Of a DNA stretch of 50,080 nucleotides, positions 1 to 11,800 are shown one piece after another. The stretch is taken from the NCBI GenBank assembly GCA_017473945.1, contig JAFUIW010000070.1:1-50080 (forward strand). The letters run 5' to 3'. This stretch comes from Methanobrevibacter sp. Lineage in GTDB: Archaea > Methanobacteriota > Methanobacteria > Methanobacteriales > Methanobacteriaceae. Every line of letters starts with the position of its first letter. Position 1 is the stretch's first letter. Under the pieces are notes generated by a model, which worked only from the letters and a program-made list of their open reading frames with translations, was not told the DNA's origin and ran no database searches. A program made the translations under genes and the position numbers.

Positions 1-1170
1 GAATCCTTCAGGGTTTAATCCTCTTTCCTGGATTTGTTTTACGAGCAAGTCATGCTGGTGTACACGAGTAGCACCGGAAGATAACTCTAAGTTGTTGTAC
101 ATCAAGTCGAATGCATGAGCGTATTTTTCATCACCGTCAACAGGCATTACATAAAACGGCTTGATTGCAGAAGGCCATCTGGTTAAGAAGTAGAATCCTC
201 CCATCTCATCACCTAAAGCTTTTTCAGCTTCACGGGATAAGTCTTCACCCCATGGCATTTCAACGCCATGTGCGTTTACAATATCAACAGCTTCATCATA
301 AGTTACATGAGGGAATTTCTCTTCAGGAACTTCAAGTTCATGACCTAAAATTTCAAGCTCGTCAGCACATTTGTTGTTGATGTCTGTGATTACATGTACA
401 AGCATGTCGTTTAATATCTGCATTACGTCCTCATCATCTGCAAATGATGCTTCTGCATCTATTGAGACAGCTTCGTTTAAGTGTCTTAAGGTATCGTGCT
501 CTTCAGCCCTGAAAATCTGGCCGATTTCAAATACCTTGTCCATTCCTCCAGCCATCATCATCTGTTTGTATAATTGTGGAGATTGGCCGAGGAAAGCTTC
601 CCTGTCAAAGTAAGCGATAGGGAAGAGTTCTGTACCTCCTTCTGTAGCGGATGCTACAAGTTTAGGAGTGTTGATTTCATAAAATCCGTTATCATAGAAG
701 AAGTCTCTTATGGTATGGAACATCTGACCTTTAATCTTGAATATTGCTGAAACGTTTTCCTTTCTCATGTCTATGAATCTTGAGTCCAATCTTGTATCGA
801 TTCCAGCTTTTACTTTTTCTGTTGGATCCATTGGTAAAGGTTGGTTAGCCAAGTTCAATACTTTAACTTCTTTTGGTAAAACTTCAACGCCGTTAGGAGC
901 TTTTGGAGCTTCCTGTACGGTACCTTTAATAGCTACAACGGATTCCTTTCTGAATTCTCTTAATTCTTCCATTATTTTTTCATCTACTTTTTTGCTTGGA
1001 GCTGTTATTTGAACCCTGCCGGTGACATCACGGATGATGACGAACATGATTCCTCCGAAATCACGGATTTCATGTACCCAACCCATTACGGTAATGTCAC
1101 TACCTGCAATTTCAGGATTGCATTGGTTAGCATAGTTGGTTCTTCTCCAGTCTTTTAATAAACCTTGCAA
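1..1170 (-). CDS. aspS: Aspartyl-tRNA synthetase, archaeal type (C-terminus off the window)
   Basis: This class II synthetase charges tRNA-Asp in the cytoplasm, and archaeal forms often also mischarge tRNA-Asn. The window holds codons 1-390 and the gene runs off the left edge. Family length is about 438 residues, so motif 3 is missing only because of the cut. An N-terminal OB-fold anticodon-binding domain (residues 1-110, with [13 protein letters not shown]) precedes the catalytic domain, which has QSPQLYKQ and the motif 2 segment [15 protein letters not shown]. No ATG fits. A TTG at 1170 lies five bases after the ribosome binding site GAGGTGA. The in-frame GTG nine bases upstream lies inside that site, so TTG is the likely start. 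The upstream region 1171-2093 is unusually structured. Confidence 0.95.
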   Translation of the reverse strand, partial: MQGLLKDWRRTNYANQCNPEIAGSDITVMGWVHEIRDFGGIMFVIIRDVTGRVQITAPSKKVDEKIMEELREFRKESVVAIKGTVQEAPKAPNGVEVLPKEVKVLNLANQPLPMDPTEKVKAGIDTRLDSRFIDMRKENVSAIFKIKGQMFHTIRDFFYDNGFYEINTPKLVASATEGGTELFPIAYFDREAFLGQSPQLYKQMMMAGGMDKVFEIGQIFRAEEHDTLRHLNEAVSIDAEASFADDEDVMQILNDMLVHVITDINNKCADELEILGHELEVPEEKFPHVTYDEAVDIVNAHGVEMPWGEDLSREAEKALGDEMGGFYFLTRWPSAIKPFYVMPVDGDEKYAHAFDLMYNNLELSSGATRVHQHDLLVKQIQERGLNPEGF

Positions 1171-1306
1171 ATTATTCACCTCTAGGTTTGTAAAAATTAA
1201 TGATAATGATAAATTTTCATTATGATTTTAGTTTGGTTTTAATGTTTAATAAACGTATGTAAAATTGAAAAGAATTTTGAATGCCAGGAAAAATAATTCT
1301 AAAATA

Positions 1307-1424
1307 AGTGTTGTCTAAGTTTATAGGCAGAAACCTATAAACTACCACCAGATTAGACAACTGTTTTATTACCTAATTTTTTCTTTTGTAAAGAAAGTAC
1401 TAGAATATGAAACAAATCATATTC
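1307..1424. repeat. Structured intergenic repeat, copy A
   Basis: The core 1310-1361 folds as a nested hairpin. Outer arms GTTGTCTAA (1310-1318) and TTAGACAAC (1353-1361) enclose inner arms GTTTATAGG (1319-1327) and CCTATAAAC (1334-1342), with a one-sided bulge of ten bases at 1343-1352. It is followed by a small CTTT/AAAG hairpin and by the 8-bp hairpin GAATATGA/TCATATTC at 1403-1424. Copy B about 200 bp away keeps all three elements. The pairing suggests a folded RNA or a palindromic mobile repeat. The strand is not known. Minus is plausible because the hydrophobic ORF and aspS read that way. Confidence 0.75.
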
Positions 1425-1508
1425 AAAATAATATAGATTAAAATAATAAATAAATTTAACTACTCAAAGAGCAATGAATGGAAAATTCAAGGAAAAAAGA
1501 GTTAATTT

Positions 1509-1623
1509 AGTGTTGTCTAAGTTTATAGGCCGAAACCTATAAACTACCACCAGATTAGACAACTGTTTAATCAATAGATTGCTTTCAATTAATGAAAGTG
1601 TGAATATGAAACTAATCATATTC
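1509..1623. repeat. Structured intergenic repeat, copy B
   Basis: Second copy of the unit at 1307-1424. The core 1512-1563 is identical to copy A except for one base in the apical loop (CCGAAA against CAGAAA). The flanks have diverged in sequence, but a CTTTC/GAAAG hairpin is present, and the GAATATGA/TCATATTC hairpin is kept at 1602-1623. Keeping stems while flanks drift is what selection on RNA structure would leave, though recent duplication of the core is also possible. Confidence 0.75.
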
Positions 1624-1721
1624 TTGTTGAACTATTAAATTACATAATATATAAACTTAACTAAACCCAATATTTAATGTTTATTTAAAAAGAACCATGC
1701 TGAACCATGGAAAATATAAAA

Positions 1722-1788
1722 TAAGGCTGGGAAGAGTTACGCGAAACTTCCAGCTTGCGGGTCTTGAAAATATCACGAACCAACCTTA
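1722..1788 (-). ncRNA. Candidate structured RNA with two competing pairings
   Basis: On the minus strand the arms at 1780-1788 (TAAGGTTGG) and 1722-1730 (CCAGCCTTA) can pair over nine positions with one G-U. An internal arm at 1747-1756 (AAGCTGGAAG) can instead pair with CTTCCCAGC at 1724-1732 and neighbouring bases. The two pairings share a strand and exclude each other, as in attenuators. The element lies just downstream of the 26-codon ORF and upstream of aspS. No known family was recognised. It lacks the T-loop and CCA context of a tRNA and the conserved core of RNase P RNA. Confidence 0.35.
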
Positions 1789-1818
1789 CTAAATTCGACT
1801 GTCTAAGAAATTATAGCT

Positions 1819-1899
1819 TTAACAACAGATTGAGAAGTATAAATCTATTATTTCAGCTACAATTAATACCACTTTGAGCAATAACATTATATTGCTCAT
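1819..1899 (-). CDS. Tiny hydrophobic protein, 26 residues
   Basis: The ATG at 1899 follows the strong ribosome binding site GGGGGTGA with six bases between, and the frame runs 26 codons to TAA. The product begins MSNIMLLLKVVLIVAEIIDL and ends in two cysteines, enough for one membrane helix. An 8-bp hairpin at 1876-1897 (GAGCAATA/TATTGCTC) starts at the G of the start codon, so it could restrain translation. A similar arrangement is at 29554-29631: AATGG, then A or G, then GGTGAAG just before the start, and a product of 25 hydrophobic residues. It could be a small membrane protein, a type I-like toxin or a leader peptide. No homologue is known to me. Confidence 0.5.
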   Translation of the reverse strand: MSNIMLLLKVVLIVAEIIDLYFSICC

Positions 1900-1903
1900 T
1901 ATT

Positions 1904-2093
1904 CTTCACCCCCATTAATAGAAGACATAATAGAATTTTCATAACTGTTACATCCAATCTATCGATTAAGTTATTAATTTATCTATTACGTCATATAATT
2001 AATTTAAGTAATATTTAAACTAGTCAGAAAGTGAATTTGTAAAATTAAAATTAATTTAGAGAATTGTTTTAAAAAAAGAAAATTATAAGGAAA
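1904..2093. other. Intergenic stretch without a recognised gene
   Basis: AT-rich sequence between the hydrophobic ORF and the acetyltransferase stop. It presumably holds the promoter of the small ORF and the 3' end of the ilvD-hisD-acetyltransferase transcript. I see no convincing gene here. Confidence 0.5.
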
Positions 2094-2633
2094 TTAAAAT
2101 TTTTCCTTATCCAAAGTTTTAACGACTTTTGCAGGAACGCCAACTGCAACCTCATAGTCGCCGACATCCTTTGTGACTATTGCTCCTGCACCGATAATTG
2201 CATATTCTCCGATGGTTACACCTGGAAGAATTGACACTCCAGCACCAATCCATGCGCCTTTCTTGATGTGAATTGGTTTGCAGAGCAGTACGTTTCTGTT
2301 GTATTCATCATGATTGTTTGAGAGTAATTGAACGTTTGCTGCGAGCATCACATCATCCTCAATTGTTATTCCACCCCGAGCCATTGCAAGACAGTTAGAA
2401 TTGATGAATACATTATTGCCAACCACTAATTTGTCCAGAGCAGCCCCTGAAAGCGGTGCCATAATCCTTGAGTTTTCACCAAGATTATCTCCCATAAGTT
2501 CTTTTAATACTTCATCATATTCAGGAGTCATTGGCATTGTGTGGTTTAGCTTGAAGAGAAGTTGACTTTGGCGAAATGATTCCTGAAGTTCCTCCTCAGT
2601 CATAAGATCCATATCCACCCTTTCAAAATCCAT
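2094..2633 (-). CDS. Hexapeptide-repeat acetyltransferase, maltose O-acetyltransferase-like
   Basis: This is a left-handed beta-helix acyltransferase that probably moves acetyl from acetyl-CoA to a sugar or similar hydroxyl acceptor. The N-terminal 60 residues form the helical MAT/GAT segment (EELQESFRQSQLLFKLNHTMP). Hexapeptide turns fill residues 65-170, with the probable catalytic histidine in SNNHDE and the CoA-side segment KKGAWIGAGVSILPGVTIGE. The length of 179 is close to the family norm of about 185. The ATG follows the hisD stop with no gap, and GATGAT four bases upstream can serve as the binding site, so it should be the last gene of the ilvD-hisD transcript. The acceptor cannot be told from sequence. 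Confidence 0.85.
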   Translation of the reverse strand: MDFERVDMDLMTEEELQESFRQSQLLFKLNHTMPMTPEYDEVLKELMGDNLGENSRIMAPLSGAALDKLVVGNNVFINSNCLAMARGGITIEDDVMLAANVQLLSNNHDEYNRNVLLCKPIHIKKGAWIGAGVSILPGVTIGEYAIIGAGAIVTKDVGDYEVAVGVPAKVVKTLDKEKF

Positions 2634-3911
2634 TTAATCATCTCTTAATCTTGTCTTGAATGAGTTTGCATGTGCAAAGAATCCTTCATATTCTGCAATC
2701 GGAACAGAAGTCTTGGACAATTCTTTCAAACCTTCTTTGGTTATTCTCTGTACAGTAGGCTTTTTGATGAATGCCTCTGTTGAAAGGCCGGAATACATTT
2801 TGGCCCCCCCACCTGTCGGAAGCACATGGTTTGTTCCTGAACCGTAATCACCTGCTGCAACAGGAGAGTATGCTCCCAAAAAGATTGAACCTGCATTATT
2901 GATGTGTGATAATGTTTCATCATCGTCTTTTGTGGATATGATTAAATGTTCTGGAGCATATTCATTTGTAACATGAATAGCTTCATCGAATGTGTCAGTG
3001 ATAATGATTTTTCCACTTTTTGCCAATGATTCTTCAATGATTTCACGCCTTGGCGCTTCTGCAGTTAATTTGGCTACAAATTCATCAGTTTTTGTTGCTA
3101 AGTCTTCATTGTCTGTAACTAAAAAACAACTTGCATTAGGGTCATGTTCAGCCTGTGCCAGAATGTCAGTTGCTAAAAATTCAGGATTTGCAGATGAGTC
3201 AGCCAATATGAGCACTTCTGAAGGACCTGCCGGGAACTCAATATCTACTTGACCATATACAAGTTTCTTTGCGGCTGTAACGAATATATTACCTGGACCT
3301 ACAATTTTTTCTACTCGAGGGATTGATTCTGTACCGTATGCAAGACCCGCAATTGCCTGAGCACCACCGACCTTATAAATCTCGTCGGCACCTGCAATGT
3401 CTGCTGCAACCAGAATGGCATCCAAAATCTTACCGTCCTTTTGAGGAGGAGTTACACAGACTACCTTTTCAACACCTGCAATCTTTGCAGGAATTACTGT
3501 CATCAGTATTGATGAGGGGTAAGCTGCCCTTCCACCAGGTATGTAGCAGCCCGCTGAGTTGATTGGCCTTACTATTTGACCTGCAACAATACCTGGATTG
3601 ACTTCCATTTCCCACTCTGATGGAATCTGTTTTTTGTGAAATTTTTCAATGTTAGATGCAGCCTGTTTTAATGCCGCAAGCAATTCGTCATCCAAAGTGT
3701 CATAGGCTTGCCTAATTTCATCTTTGGATACTTTCATATTTTCTATTGTAACACCGTCAAACTTTTCAGTATATTCTCTAATAGCTTGGTCTTTATTTTC
3801 TTTAACGTTGTTTAAAATATCTGAAACTATGTCTAATACCTTATTTACATCTTCTTCTGATCTTTTGATGGTTTCAGATAAATCAATCTCATAATATTTA
3901 AGTATTTCCAT
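2634..3911 (-). CDS. hisD: Histidinol dehydrogenase
   Basis: It catalyses the last two steps of histidine synthesis, oxidising L-histidinol to histidine with 2 NAD and a zinc ion. Visible signatures are [16 protein letters not shown], the zinc ligands in LAQAEHD (Gln and His), the catalytic pair in APEHLI, the aspartate in AAGDYGSG and the C-terminal His in FFAHAN. The longer open frame begins at 3980, but its first 23 codons overlap the ilvD end and look unlike a HisD N-terminus. The ATG at 3911 gives [13 protein letters not shown] and a normal 425-residue enzyme. It lies eight bases after the ilvD stop. No other his gene is in the window. Confidence 0.95.
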   Translation of the reverse strand: MEILKYYEIDLSETIKRSEEDVNKVLDIVSDILNNVKENKDQAIREYTEKFDGVTIENMKVSKDEIRQAYDTLDDELLAALKQAASNIEKFHKKQIPSEWEMEVNPGIVAGQIVRPINSAGCYIPGGRAAYPSSILMTVIPAKIAGVEKVVCVTPPQKDGKILDAILVAADIAGADEIYKVGGAQAIAGLAYGTESIPRVEKIVGPGNIFVTAAKKLVYGQVDIEFPAGPSEVLILADSSANPEFLATDILAQAEHDPNASCFLVTDNEDLATKTDEFVAKLTAEAPRREIIEESLAKSGKIIITDTFDEAIHVTNEYAPEHLIISTKDDDETLSHINNAGSIFLGAYSPVAAGDYGSGTNHVLPTGGGAKMYSGLSTEAFIKKPTVQRITKEGLKELSKTSVPIAEYEGFFAHANSFKTRLRDD

Positions 3912-3919
3912 TTTTAACA

Positions 3920-5569
3920 CTACCTTAAAATGGCTCCAGTATCTGCTGAGTGTACTAATTTCTGATATATTGCCAGCCATCCGGATACATCGCTTTCAGG
4001 GTGTTTGACCTCTTTAAGCCTTGCTTCAATTTCATCATCTGAAAGTTCTACATTGATTAATCTGTTGTTAATGTCAATTTCAATGATGTCTCCATTTCGG
4101 ATTGCTGCAATTGGGCCGTCCTCTCTTGCTTCAGGAGATACATGACCTATGCATGGTCCCCTAGTTCCTCCGGAGAATCTTCCATCTGTGATTAATCCCA
4201 CATCCTTAATGTTCATTCCTGCAAGTGCGGATGTTGGGTTTAGCATTTCACGTATTCCAGGACCGCCTTTAGGGCCTTCATATCTGATTATGACTATGTC
4301 TCCTTCCTCGATTTCATGGTCGAATATTGCTTTTGTCACATCCTCTTCACAGTCGTATACCTTTGCAGGTCCTTTAAGATGCATTAAATTATCTGCAACA
4401 GCACCTTTTTTGACAACACTGCCGTTAGGTGCAAGATTACCTTTAAGAATAGCAATTCCACCGTCTTCATGTACAGGATTGTCCAAAGTATGAATGACAT
4501 CGGTGTTTTTGTTTTCAACTGTTTTGAGATTCTCAGCAATTGTCTTTCCGGTTACTGTCAATTGATTGGTGTCAATTTTATCCCCTAAAGTCTTAAGCAC
4601 TGCCTGAATTCCACCGGCCAGGTGCAAGTCCATCATTGAATCATCACCTGCAGGAGATATTAGTGCTATGTGAGGCACCTTTCTTGATATCTCATCAAAG
4701 AGTTCCAGGTCAACTTCAACACCTTCAACTTCACTTGCGATTGCTGGAATATGGAGCGCTGTATTTGATGATCCTCCCAATGCCATATCAACTGCGATTG
4801 CATTGTTAAATGCTTCCTGAGTCATTATGTCGGACGGTTTGATATCCTTTTCCACAAGTTCGATGATTTGTTTTCCTGACTCAAATGCAATCTGGTTGTT
4901 CTCTTCAGTCCTTGCATGGGTGGTGGCGCATGTAGGAAGTGATAGACCGAATGTTTCTGTCAAGCACGCCATTGTATTTGCTGTGAATAATCCTGAACAG
5001 CTTCCAGCACCAGGACATGCGCATTTTTCAAGCTCATATACTTCTTCATCAGACATTTTACCAGCAGAATGAGCACCGACAGCTTCAAAAACAGTTATTA
5101 AGTCTGCAGGTTTTCCATCATATTCACCGGACTGCATCGGTCCGCCGGTGACGACAATTGATGGGACGTTGACACGCGCTGCACCCATTATCATTCCAGG
5201 AACTACCTTATCACAGCTTGGAATCAATACAAGTCCGTCAAATGCATGTCCTTTGGTCATACTTTCTACGGTTGCAGCAATGATTTCTCGTGAGGGAAGG
5301 GAATATTTCATTCCTTCATGGTTCATGCTTATTCCATCACAGACCGCCATTGTGTCAAATTCGAATGGAATACCTCCAGCAGCTATGATTCCCTCTTTTA
5401 CAAATTCAACCAATTCTTTTAAATGAATATGGCCCGGTACAATATCTGTAAAACTGTTAGCTATTCCTATGAACGGCTTTTTAAAGTCATCATCGTCCAA
5501 ACCGCAAGCTCTTAAAAGAGACCTGTGTGGGGCTCTTTGGATTCCTTTTTTAATACTATCACTTTTCAT
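3920..5569 (-). CDS. ilvD: Dihydroxy-acid dehydratase
   Basis: This iron-sulfur enzyme dehydrates 2,3-dihydroxy-isovalerate and -methylvalerate to the 2-keto acids that become valine, leucine and isoleucine. Cluster and active-site segments are visible: [37 protein letters not shown] and GHVSPEA. The length of 549 is typical. It is the first gene of a tight minus-strand operon with hisD and the acetyltransferase. An AT-rich element resembling a TATA box (ATTATAAAATAC on the minus strand) lies at about 5616-5627, roughly 50 bases before the ATG. leuA of the same pathway is at 22070-23608. Confidence 0.96.
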   Translation of the reverse strand: MKSDSIKKGIQRAPHRSLLRACGLDDDDFKKPFIGIANSFTDIVPGHIHLKELVEFVKEGIIAAGGIPFEFDTMAVCDGISMNHEGMKYSLPSREIIAATVESMTKGHAFDGLVLIPSCDKVVPGMIMGAARVNVPSIVVTGGPMQSGEYDGKPADLITVFEAVGAHSAGKMSDEEVYELEKCACPGAGSCSGLFTANTMACLTETFGLSLPTCATTHARTEENNQIAFESGKQIIELVEKDIKPSDIMTQEAFNNAIAVDMALGGSSNTALHIPAIASEVEGVEVDLELFDEISRKVPHIALISPAGDDSMMDLHLAGGIQAVLKTLGDKIDTNQLTVTGKTIAENLKTVENKNTDVIHTLDNPVHEDGGIAILKGNLAPNGSVVKKGAVADNLMHLKGPAKVYDCEEDVTKAIFDHEIEEGDIVIIRYEGPKGGPGIREMLNPTSALAGMNIKDVGLITDGRFSGGTRGPCIGHVSPEAREDGPIAAIRNGDIIEIDINNRLINVELSDDEIEARLKEVKHPESDVSGWLAIYQKLVHSADTGAILR

Positions 5570-5807
5570 TTAATCACACATCTAATTTAATCATAAGTAT
5601 TTATCTCATTCATGTATTTTATAATGTTTGAAAATGAGTTAAATTGAAAACTTTGATTAAGTGATGTAGATTACCCGATTTGTTTTTGAAAAATAGTTTT
5701 GACAAATCAATATAATGAAATGTAAGATTAATTAAAATAGTAGTTCAACATGAAAATGATTGAATTTTTATTGAAAACTTCCATTAAATTGAAGTTAAAA
5801 TTAGAGC

Positions 5808-5843
5808 AAAAAATAAAAAAAAGTATGGGAAAATTAATTTCCC
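5808..5843 (-). terminator. Hairpin plus T-tract after the DUF11 adhesin
   Basis: On the minus strand GGGAAA and TTTCCC (5827-5843) form a short stem, followed after four bases by a long T-rich run (complement of 5808-5822). It begins nine bases past the adhesin stop. Archaeal termination relies mainly on the T-tract. Confidence 0.7.
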
Positions 5844-5851
5844 AATCGTGT

Positions 5852-8800
5852 TTAAATTTTTCTTCTTAGACTTACACCTGCAATTGCAAACAGTGCTAAA
5901 AGAACCATTACAATAGGGTTACCTGTAGCATGCATAGTTGGAGTTTTGTTTTTGGAAGGGGTTGGGACCTTATGTCCATCAGGAACAGGAGGATTGTCTC
6001 CGCCATCTACAATCTCAACAGTTGAGCTGTCATCATTGTTGTCAGGATTTGGATCAGGTGTTTCACTGATTACTTCTGCATAGTTAATTGCATCTCCTTC
6101 AGACAATGCGTTGAAAATAACTATTAATTTAGCAGTTTGGCCAACTTCCATATCACCGATGTCCCACATTCCAGTTTCTTCATCAAACTCACCGACATCA
6201 GGCTCTGCTGAAACAAACTCAACATCACCAGCGTCAAGTATATCCTGTACATAAACTCCAATAGCCTTATCAGGACCATGGTTAATTACAGTAATAGTCC
6301 AAATAATCTTATCTCCTACTTTTACTTTATCCACATTAGCTTTTTTGATTAATTCCAAATCAGCAGAAGTGGTTTTAGCTTTTGGATTTGTAACTTCCTT
6401 ATCCCTATTGTTAGTTTGATTTGGATCGTAAGTGGAGGATTTTGCAACAACTACATTTTCAATAGTTCCGCTTGAAATGGTAACTTTTGTAGTTAATGTC
6501 AAAGTTGCAATTTCACCGTTGTTTAATGTTCCTACAGTCCAAACACCATCATCATAGGAACCTTTGCTTCCTTTAGCGGATTGCAATTGTAATCCTTCAG
6601 GCAATGCTTCTTCAACGATTACATTTTCAGCAGCATCAGGACCTAAGTTTGAAACTACAACCGTCCAGGTGATTACATCTCCATTGCGAGGATTTGGATT
6701 TGAAACTGTTTTAATAACTTTTACGTCAGCTTCAGGAACCACATTTGTAGTGTCGTTGTCCTTGTTGTTGTTAGGATTTGGATCATCAGTTGTTGAATTT
6801 GCAACAGCAACGTTTGTAATTTCAGCATTGGTAATGTCTACAATAGTACTAATTACTAAGGTTGCAGATTTACCATTGTCCAAATCTCCAACAGTCCAAA
6901 CACCAGTATCCTTATTGTAATTGCCATCAGCAGCCACAAAGATTAATCCAGAAGGCAACTTATCAGTTACAGTAACGCCGGTTGCAGCATCAGGACCATT
7001 GTTAACTACAGTAATGGTCCAAGTAATAACATCACCTTTGTGAGGATTTGAATCAGATACAATTTTAACTATTTCCAAATCAGCCTTTTTCTCTTTGTTA
7101 ACAGTTGTTGAGTTATCAGCTTTGTTGTTGTTTTCATTTGGATCATATACATCGTTTGTGACATTCACATTATTTACCAATTCTGTGTTTGCAACTGTAA
7201 CTAAAGTATCGACAGTTAATGTTGCAGATTCACCTTTGGATAATGTGCTGATGTACCAAAGCATTGAATTTGAATCGAATAAACCTTTTGTAGTAGTGTG
7301 TGCTTTGTAAACCAATCCTTCAGCAGGTAATGTGTCTTTTGCATAAACGTTTACTGCTGCATCAGGACCGTTGTTGGTTACTACAATAGTCCAGGTTATT
7401 ATATCACCTTTGTTTGTGGTTTTAGCTGATACCAATTTGACAATTTCTAAATCAGCTTCAGGCACAACATTTGAAGTGTCATTATCCTTATTGTTGGATT
7501 CATTTGAATCAGGAGTAGTTGAACTGACAACAGCAACATTGGTAATTGAAGCATTTGTAATTGTTACAATTGTTCTAATCACTAAAGACCTGCTTGCTCC
7601 ATTTTCCAACTCACCAATTATCCAGACACCAGTGTTTTCATTATAATTACCATTTGCAGAAACAAATTCCAAACCAGCAGGCAACTTGTCAGTTACAGTG
7701 ACATCCTTTGCATCATTAGGACCATGGTTGGTAACAGTAACAGTCCAGGTTATTTCATCACCATAATGAGGATTTGCATTGGATACAACTTTAACAACTT
7801 CCAAATCAGCTTCAGCTTCAACATCAGTTGTGTTGTTAGCTTTATTGTTGTTTGGATTTGGATCTTCGGTAGTTGAATTAACAATTGCGATGTTTGTAAT
7901 ATTAGCGCTTGTTACATCCACTTTGGTCCAGATGGACAATGTTTCATATGCATCTTCATTAGCTTCCAAGTCTCCAATAGTCCAGATACCTGTTTCAGGG
8001 TCATATTCACCGACAGTTGCAAAGTGGCTTAAATAGATTAATCCTTCAGGCAAGTTATCTTCCACATATGCTTCAACAGCAGTGTGAGGACCGTGGTTAA
8101 TTACATAAATAATCCAGAGCACTTCATCACCATATTTGGATGTGGCATTGTAAACTTCCTTAATGACTTCCAAGTCAGCCTTGTGACCAACATCAACAGG
8201 AACATCATCCTCATTGTTTGTCAAGTCAGGGTCATAAGTTTCACTGGTTACATTAGCGTAGTTGACAATTACAGTAGGTTGGGATACGTCGACTTTAACT
8301 AGAATTTCAAGAATCGCTCCGTCACCGCTTGCCAAATCGCCAATAGTCCAGATTCCAGTTTCAGGATCGTATTTACCTTCTGAATCATCTGAAATGTAAA
8401 TTACTCCTTTAGGCAACAAGTCATATACGAATGCATTAGCAGCAGTGTCAGGACCGTTGTTTGTAACAGCAATTATGTAGGTGAATTCAGCATTATATGC
8501 AGGGTGCATATTGGATACGAATTTACCGATGGCCAGATCTGCAACAGGGTCAACATGAGTTGTATTGTTAGCCTTGTCATTTTCAGTGTTGTTATCGTTG
8601 GATTTAGTAGTTACAACAGCAACATTAGTAACGGTTGCATTAGTGAAATCAACTCTTGTAGTGATTACCAATACAGCCTGAGCATTAGCTTTCAAATCAC
8701 CAACATTCCATTTACCGCCGATTGGGTTGTAGTCTTCTCCATGAGTGCTGTCATCAACATAAATCAATCCAGCAGGCAATTTATCATTAACGATGACATC

Positions 8801-11800
8801 TTTTGCAGTGTCAGGACCGTAATTGGTTACAATAATAGTCCAGTTGATCAAATCACCGTATTTAGGATTCTTATCAGACACAAGCTTGATAATTTCCAAG
8901 TCCACAAGGTTTGGAACATCAATGGTCTCGTTGTCATAGTTGTTGTCCAAGTTGTATTCATATGTAGAAGTGGTTACATTCACTTCGTTTGTGATTTCGC
9001 CGGTAGCGGTAACGCGAGTGGTAATTGTTAAATCGTGTCTTGCATCTACAGCCAAATCATCGATTGTCCATGTGTTTCTGTTGTGTGAGTATGAACCGAT
9101 TGTTGGTACAGTGTTGGAAACGTATTGCAATCCAGCAGGTAAAACATCGGTAACGACAACGTTTTTAGCTACATCAGGACCGTGGTTAACAACTGTGATA
9201 GTCCAAACAACAGTATCGCCAATGTTTGGAGATAATTTATCTACTTTTTTAATAACACCAACATCACATTCAGGAGGAACATAGGTACCGTTTTCAGCCC
9301 TGTTATTGGACAGATTAGGGTCTTCTGTATCTGAAGTTACAGTTACGACGTTAATAATAGTAGTGTCTGTTGATTTGACTTTAGTGTAAACTTCACAGTA
9401 TTGTTTTTCGCCTACAGCCATGTTTCCGATATCCCATCTTCCGGTAATGCCCTGGTGGGAAATTTGACCTTTAGATACGAAAGGCTGTTTAATTTGATCC
9501 AAATCATCAATAGGTAAGAAATCAATTAAAACAACATTTTCAGCGACATTAGGACCGTAGTTGGTAACGACAAGAGTCCAGGTTACCTCATCACCGTAGT
9601 GTGAGATTTGTTTAGATACCAATTTGACTACACCGACATCCGCTTTGGTTATTACTTCAGTGTAATCTTCATCATAGTTGTTAGAAGGGTCACCATCATT
9701 TGGAACATATACAGTAACATTGTTTGTAATGAAACCTTCATATGCAGTAACTTCAGTGTTAATTGTTAAGACTACGGATTTGCCTTCAGCCAAATCGCCA
9801 ATGTTCCATCTTCCACTAGGCATATATTCGCCAATATCAGCTGTTGAATTAATGTATCTTAATCCAGCAGGCAATTTATCAAGTACATATACACCTGTTG
9901 CATCATGAGGTCCGTTGTTGGTTACCTTAATAGTCCATGTTACAATAGATCCGTGGGAAGTGGTTCTAGCGGATACGGTTTTTACAACGCTTACATCAGG
10001 ATAGAATTCAACTGTTTCATTGTCTTCATTGTTTGTCAAGTCAGGGTCCGGAGTGGTGGAAGTAACATTAGCTGTATTTGTAATGTTTCTGCCATAAATT
10101 GTCACTCTTGTAGGAATAACCAATTTTACAGGCTTTTCAACTTCCAAAGTACCAATTGTCCATGTTCCGGTGCTTCTGTCAAATCTTGTTGGATAATCTG
10201 GAATAGCAGTAGCATATTGTTCTAATCCGAATGGTAAGATATCTTTTACAACAACATTAGATGCGACACTAGGACCGTGGTTGATTACAACAATAGTCCA
10301 GTTAATGATATCTCCTTTACTTACCTGAGGAACTGATACGGTTTTGATGATTTGTAAATCAGCTACATGAGTTACGTTAACGGTAGCATTAACTTCCGGT
10401 AAATCCCATACAATCATTGTGTTGTTCCAGATACCGTCCTCTAAAGCCTGAGCCTTGATAGTAATCTTTGCACGAGTTCCTGCACTGATGTTGGTCACAT
10501 ACCAGATTTGCTGGTCGCCGTAGTTAATGTATCTAACTAAGTCTGCACCTTGCAATTCATATTCTCCAAGATATTTGATTCCCTGAGGAAGTGTATCCCT
10601 AATCTGAATTTCATCTTTGTAATCTGTGTCACCTTCGTTGAATACTCTTAAGTAGTATTCGAGGTTTTCACCAGCGGAAACATTGGTCATATTAGCTTCT
10701 TTTGTGTAATATAAATCCACATGAATGGTTTTATTGTCCACATTGTTGGATAAGTTCCAGTCCCTTTCAGTACAGGTTACATTTACGACATTGTCAAAGG
10801 CACCTAATTCGGTAGTCAGAACTGTTAATTTTAATGTTTCAGATCCGAGATGTGGCAGGAATCCGATATCCCATACATTGTTTACGGAATCATATGTGCC
10901 TTTGGTTGCAGTATGTCCCCTATATTTCAGGGAAGCAGGAAGAATATCTTTAACTTTAACGTTTGTGGCATTAGTTCCAACACCATTTACCTTAATAGTG
11001 AATATTGCTTTTTCCCCTACAATGTAAACATCCTTGTCACTTGTTTTTGTAACGCTTAAATCCACATGAGGAAGGATTTTGAAAGTGGTGGAGTTGTCAA
11101 TTGCTGTGTAAATGTCATCGTCAGGGTGAGCAGCAGTTACCTCATACACACCAGGATGGAATTGACCATCAGACATGTTTTCCTTTTTAAGTGCAAGCAA
11201 AACATTACCGAACATGTCAGTTTTTCCTTCATATTCAAAGACTTTTCCATCTTTATAGGTTATATTAACTTTAATTACCTGATCGTCTTCACGTGCATCC
11301 TGATAAAGATATTTACCATCTTGACTGTTTTCAACACCAAGTACAGGATGTTTTTCTAAATCAGTGGTAGTTCTAATACCTGTTGGATAATGATCATTAG
11401 GTTTAAGAGTATATGTAACGTTGTGGAAAGTAATCTCATCAATTACACCGTGAGGAGTTGGCTTATGCCAATCATTGTAAATAGCATTGATAAGGTTATC
11501 ACCTGCTACAAGAGTTACATTTACTAAAAACTCCATATCTTCACTCCAATAAGCTTCAGGAGGTTTAGCTTCAGTGAAGAGGAAATAACTCCATGCCTGG
11601 TTGTTTTCAAATGTATCATCATTTAAAACAAATTCATCCCCTCTGTTATAGATTGCTGAACCGTTACGTGCAGTATTGTGTTTGAATTTGGAGAATGAAA
11701 CTTCATTATAGTCACCATCAATATAAATAGCACCACCTAAACCGTATTCAGGATTTTCTCTTATACTCGGAATAGCATTGTTGTAAGTGAAGTTTGAATG

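Noticed and set aside
371..1012. Plus-strand open frames opposite aspS
   Set aside because: They lie antisense to a well-supported synthetase and resemble no protein.
1307..1623. Two near-identical 50-60 bp repeats as a possible CRISPR remnant
   Set aside because: Only two copies about 200 bp apart, with internal nested stems and conserved flanking hairpins. There is no spacer pattern and no cas gene.
1722..1788. tRNA, RNase P RNA or SRP RNA
   Set aside because: The folded segment lacks the conserved loops and sequences of these RNAs.
1798..1837. A third, degenerate copy of the repeat (TGTCTAAG and CAGATTGAG resemble the core)
   Set aside because: The inner stem is absent and the similarity is limited to short words. 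It also overlaps the end of the hydrophobic ORF.
3912..3980. Longer hisD start at 3980
   Set aside because: The added 23 codons overlap the ilvD end in another frame and do not fit a HisD N-terminus.
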